Shown in pieces: positions 44,206 to 47,135 of a stretch of 47,135 nucleotides of DNA. The notes under the pieces were generated by a model. That model was not told where the DNA came from. It saw nothing but the letters and a program-made list of their open reading frames with translations, and ran no database searches. This stretch comes from Bacteroidales bacterium (lineage in GTDB: Bacteria > Bacteroidota > Bacteroidia > Bacteroidales > UBA10428). The translations under genes were made by a program, and so were the position numbers. The DNA lies in NCBI GenBank assembly GCA_016935615.1, contig JAFGQO010000032.1, positions 1-47,135 on the forward strand, read 5' to 3'. How positions within the stretch are numbered: the stretch's first letter is position 1; the number at the start of each line of letters is the position of its first letter.

Positions 44206-45402
44206 ATGCTTGAATATACCTGGCGTTGGTTTGGCCCGAAAGACCGTATTACTTTTGATGAGATCAGGCAGACAGGAGCAACGGGCATTGTATCTGCCCT
44301 TCACCAGATTCCTGTTGGAGAAATCTGGAACAGAGAAGATATACTTGACAGGAAAGATATCATTGAATGTGCAGGATTCACGTGGTCTGTTGCAGAAAGT
44401 CTTCCCGTTCACGAAGACATTAAAAGAAGAACAGGCAGATACAAAGAATTTATTGAAAATTACAAACTGTCTTTGATCAATCTGGCAGAATTTGGTATAC
44501 ACACTGTATGTTATAATTTTATGCCGATACTTGACTGGTCCAGAACGAATCTGGTATATAAATTCAATGACAATTCAGAGGTTACACGATTCGACTTTGC
44601 AAAATTCGTTGCTTTCGATTTGTACATTTTGCGACGTGAATCTGCAGAGAAATCATACCCTCGTGAAGTGGTTCAGCAGGCAAACATCTATTTCAATAAT
44701 CTCACATCAGCAGAGATCCAGGATCTGAAGAATACGCTTCTCTTGGAATTGCCCGGTTCCGGTGAAGAATATACTCTCGATGAACTGAAAGCAAAATTAA
44801 AAACCTATGAAAAGATAGATGACAGACAACTGAAATCAAATTTGTTTGATTTTTTAAAGGAGATCGTTCCTGTTGCGGAAAAATATGGTATTCGTTTGGC
44901 TATTCATCCTGATGATCCGCCATGGTCTTTATTGGGTTTGCCACGCATTGTAAGTACAGAAGAAGACATAGGAGAAATAATTGCTGTTATGGATTCTCCT
45001 GCAAACGGATTCACCTTATGCACAGGTTCATTGGGAGCAGGTTACCTTAATAATGTTTCAAACATAGCAAAGAAGTTTTCACATCGTATCAATTTTGCTC
45101 ATCTGCGGAATGTTACCCGGGATGAAAAATTAAACTTCAATGAAAATTACTTGTTTGAAGGGGATGTCGATATGTATGATATAATGCAGACCTTAGTGCA
45201 TGAGATGAACCAAAGGAGAAAGAAGAAGCGTTCTGATTGGCAAATTCCTGTGCGCCCTGATCACGGAAATCAGATGCTGGGAGATATAGGAAAGGAAAAT
45301 TATCCCGGATATGGTTTGTATGGCAGAATGAAAAGTCTCGCTGAGATCAGGGGATTGGAATTGGGTGTGGTCAGAAGCAGGCAATTTATAATTAAGAATT
45401 AA
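44206..45402 (+). CDS. uxuA: Mannonate dehydratase
   Basis: Dehydrates D-mannonate to 2-keto-3-deoxy-D-gluconate. 398 aa. Diagnostic segments: MLEYTWRWFGPKDRITFDEI, RQTGATGIVSALHQIP, WSVAESLPVHEDIK, VCYNFMPILDWSRTNL, then YGIRLAIHPDDPPWSLLGLP, LCTGSLGAG, FAHLRNV, DMYDIMQTL and VRPDHGNQMLGD, which carry the His/Cys metal ligands of the family. Length is typical. The gene follows eda and the SDR on the same strand; kdgK and uxaC are not in the window, so the pathway must be completed elsewhere. Confidence 0.95.
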   Translation: MLEYTWRWFGPKDRITFDEIRQTGATGIVSALHQIPVGEIWNREDILDRKDIIECAGFTWSVAESLPVHEDIKRRTGRYKEFIENYKLSLINLAEFGIHTVCYNFMPILDWSRTNLVYKFNDNSEVTRFDFAKFVAFDLYILRRESAEKSYPREVVQQANIYFNNLTSAEIQDLKNTLLLELPGSGEEYTLDELKAKLKTYEKIDDRQLKSNLFDFLKEIVPVAEKYGIRLAIHPDDPPWSLLGLPRIVSTEEDIGEIIAVMDSPANGFTLCTGSLGAGYLNNVSNIAKKFSHRINFAHLRNVTRDEKLNFNENYLFEGDVDMYDIMQTLVHEMNQRRKKKRSDWQIPVRPDHGNQMLGDIGKENYPGYGLYGRMKSLAEIRGLELGVVRSRQFIIKN

Positions 45403-45841
45403 TAATGAAAAATTAAAAATTAGAATGAACATTCCCGAATATATCTCAATATCATTAGGTAATAGTCTCAGGTCTCTGGTCTTCAGGCTGTCTTAAAACT
45501 CACCATGAATTACCAATATCCCTGACTGCCGAACAGGAAGGAACATTCAACATTGAATAATTACTTATTTTTATGAAAAATAACCAGTAATCTATTTTCG
45601 TCAAGACTACGGCGGACAAAACCAGCAACCTGTTTTTAAGTTTTGATCATTGAATCATGAAGTTTAATATTTATTTTGAATGATCAAAGGGTGTACGGGC
45701 TGGTGATTGGAGACTAAGGACTTGTTACTCTTTTTTGATGCCTGAAATTTGGAATTTCACTATTATATATTGAAGAATTAATCGCACAACAAGTTAATAA
45801 TTTATATATTTGGCGCTCAAAATCAGATTATAGGTTATTTC
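45403..45841. other. Intergenic spacer, no gene seen
   Basis: 439 bp between uxuA and the chorismatase-like gene. It begins with A/T-rich near-repeats (AATTAATAATG, AAAAATTAAAAATTAG). No ORF above 25 codons with a credible start, no tRNA. The only signal recognised is a -7-like box near its right end. Confidence 0.5.
45805..45812 (+). promoter_or_regulatory. Possible -7 element for the chorismatase-like gene
   Basis: TATATTTG matches TAnnTTTG, 29 bp before the ATG at 45842. No -33 box at usual spacing. Confidence 0.35.
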
Positions 45842-47023
45842 ATGAAGAATAATATTAGGAGAGTGTTTATCAAACCGGACAAAGGAGTACATTTTCACGA
45901 GCAGTTGATCAGTTGTTTTGAGCAAATTCCGGAATACCGTAATTCTGATCATGCAGGATCCATTGTTCTTCACTGTTCTTTTTTTGTCAATGCAAAAAGC
46001 AATGAAGATTTTGTTGCTATAAGAAGTGAAATTTCTGCATTCATGGATGGGAAATTTGAATCGGTCCCAACCTTTAGTGTTATTGCCCAACCCCCGGCTG
46101 ATAATTTACTGATATCAATTGAAATAACTTTGCTGGAAAACAAGAGTGAAGATCTTAGTATAGAGTTTAAAATGCTCCATGAGATTCCCTATACGATCGT
46201 TAAATCATCGCAGGGAAAAGAAGTATATGCAGGGGGGATCTCCGCAAAAACATCCGGACTCAGTTTGATCGTGCAGGTTGAGGAAGCCTATAAACTTATG
46301 AAAGATATTCTTGATGCGGAATCCCTTTCATTTTCCGATATTGTGCGTCAATGGAATTATGTTGAAAATATTGTTCATATAAACCAGTCAGACAATAAAC
46401 CGGTTCAAAATTATCAACTTCTCAATGATACCAGGTCTGTATATTACTCGCAATCGGATTTTAAAAATGGATATCCTGCTGCGACCGGCATAGGAATGAA
46501 TTATGGTGGGATATTATTGGAGTTTTATGCTATCAAACCGGCAAAGAGTTTGGACATAATACCTGTAAAGAATCCTAAGCAGACTGATGCATATAATTAT
46601 CCTCAGGAGGTGCTTATTGGTAATTCTTCGAGAGAGAAAACCGGAAAAACCACACCCAAATTTGAAAGAGCCAAATACATTTCATTAAATGGGCATAAAT
46701 TGATTTTTATATCCGGAACAGCATCCATTCTGCATGAAAAGACCATTGGTGTAAATGATGTTACACAGCAGACTAAGGTAACAATTGATAATATTTCGGA
46801 ATTGATTGCTGAAAAAAACCTTAAACATTCCGGTGTAAGAGATATTTCAGGAACAATGAATTACACTTTTTTGCGTATCTATGTTAAAGATGCTTCTGAT
46901 CTTGCATCTGTTAAGGATATTTGTGATCGGAAATTCAAAGATATTCCAAAGTCCTACTTAATAGCTGACATTTGTCGGGATGATCTTCTTGTTGAGATAG
47001 AAGGCGTAGCTGAATTGGTATAA
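45842..47023 (+). CDS. Chorismatase-like protein (FkbO/Hyg5/XanB2 type, RidA-like fold)
   Basis: 393 aa. The C-terminal two thirds fit the RidA-related chorismatase fold: IVRQWNYVENIVHI, SVYYSQSDFKNGYPAATGIG, NPKQTDAYNYPQEVL, KFERAKYISLNGHKLIFISG then TASI, a TKVTIDNISELI helix and the ending SYLIADICRDDLLVEIEGVA. The LLVEIE Glu and ADICR block match what I recall of FkbO/XanB2 enzymes, which convert chorismate to 3-hydroxybenzoate, 4-hydroxybenzoate or a dihydroxycyclohexadiene acid. Which product is not predictable by eye. Stand-alone gene; no aryl polyene, flexirubin or quinone gene is adjacent in the window. Confidence 0.72.
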   Translation: MKNNIRRVFIKPDKGVHFHEQLISCFEQIPEYRNSDHAGSIVLHCSFFVNAKSNEDFVAIRSEISAFMDGKFESVPTFSVIAQPPADNLLISIEITLLENKSEDLSIEFKMLHEIPYTIVKSSQGKEVYAGGISAKTSGLSLIVQVEEAYKLMKDILDAESLSFSDIVRQWNYVENIVHINQSDNKPVQNYQLLNDTRSVYYSQSDFKNGYPAATGIGMNYGGILLEFYAIKPAKSLDIIPVKNPKQTDAYNYPQEVLIGNSSREKTGKTTPKFERAKYISLNGHKLIFISGTASILHEKTIGVNDVTQQTKVTIDNISELIAEKNLKHSGVRDISGTMNYTFLRIYVKDASDLASVKDICDRKFKDIPKSYLIADICRDDLLVEIEGVAELV

Positions 47024-47051
47024 GGAAGACTAGTTTTTATTCGTGAGGCTT

Positions 47052-47081
47052 AAATTTCATGAGTTTTGCGAAATGAAATTT
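47052..47081 (+). terminator. Probable terminator hairpin after the chorismatase-like gene
   Basis: AAATTTCAT (47052-47060) and ATGAAATTT (47073-47081) form a perfect 9-bp stem with a 12-nt loop, followed by TTCT, 28 bp after the stop codon. AT-rich stem and short T tract make it a weak intrinsic terminator. Confidence 0.4.
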
Positions 47082-47090
47082 TCTAGTCGA

Positions 47091-47135
47091 ACCTGCCTGC
47101 CAGCCACAGGCTGGTGAACCGGCAAGGCAGGCAAT
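47091..47135 (-). repeat. GC-rich palindromic dispersed repeat, copy 2 (truncated by window end)
   Basis: Begins ACCTGCCTGCCAGCC and contains ACAGGCTGG, GAACCGGC and AAGGCAGGCA. Read on the minus strand it follows the same plan as 3476-3518 (TGCCT, CCGGTT, ACC, GCC, GGC, GGCAGGCAGG). It may extend past the window. Confidence 0.55.

Overview
The window is AT-rich chromosomal DNA from a member of the Bacteroidota, most likely an uncultured or poorly studied Bacteroidales/Marinilabiliales-type organism. The gene order pdxJ, CBS protein, nadK, DUF6089 barrel, uppS, bamA, two ompH genes and murI is a familiar one in that phylum. Several promoters fit the phylum's TTG(-33)/TAnnTTTG(-7) pattern, ribosome-binding sites are not Shine-Dalgarno-like, and the family content (Lnb/DUF4105, DUF1571, HU-CCDC81/SPOR, DUF6089) is typical of Bacteroidota. 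No rRNA, tRNA, CRISPR array, transposase or phage gene was seen.

Layout. 1-9.8 kb: pdxJ (minus) diverges from an envelope-biogenesis run: CBS protein, NAD kinase, two small beta-barrel proteins, undecaprenyl-PP synthase, BamA, two Skp/OmpH chaperones and glutamate racemase. 10.1-15.5 kb: an accessory block with a LuxI/FeeM-type N-acyltransferase (+) facing a minus-strand operon of amidohydrolase, B12-binding radical SAM enzyme of the RiPP-maturation type and PaaK-like adenylate-forming enzyme. 15.5-23.8 kb (minus): a small membrane protein, an Lnb-type lipoprotein N-acyltransferase, an exported Mn-type SOD translationally coupled to a DUF1571/LysM protein, hisS with its own promoter, a truncated WbuC-type cupin, an MFS transporter and an Omp85-type barrel. 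23.9-31.7 kb: EEP phosphatase/nuclease, M1 peptidase, a membrane histidine kinase with a degenerate receiver, a HU-CCDC81/SPOR cell-envelope protein, polyphosphate glucokinase and recR.

31.8-39.8 kb: a sodium:solute symporter, then a tandemly duplicated two-gene module of peptidase-U32-like proteins (A1-B1-A2-B2; 355/325/355/325 aa), then a prolyl oligopeptidase. The A proteins carry the U32 four-cysteine pattern. The B proteins carry a cysteine pattern like that of UbiV. By analogy with UbiU/UbiV they look like two Fe-S heterodimers; their substrate is unknown. This is the strongest candidate for an undescribed system here.

39.9-47.1 kb: homoserine dehydrogenase, a DUF2721 membrane protein, two tiny minus-strand genes (DUF2934 and a 44-aa protein), a hexuronate catabolic run (KDPG aldolase, SDR mannonate oxidoreductase, mannonate dehydratase) behind a consensus promoter, and a chorismatase-like (FkbO/XanB2-type) protein. 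GC-rich palindromic dispersed repeats occur at about 3.5 kb and at the very end of the window. A second palindrome family (core CCCGATAGCTATCGGG) occurs at 7.6 and 17.6 kb.
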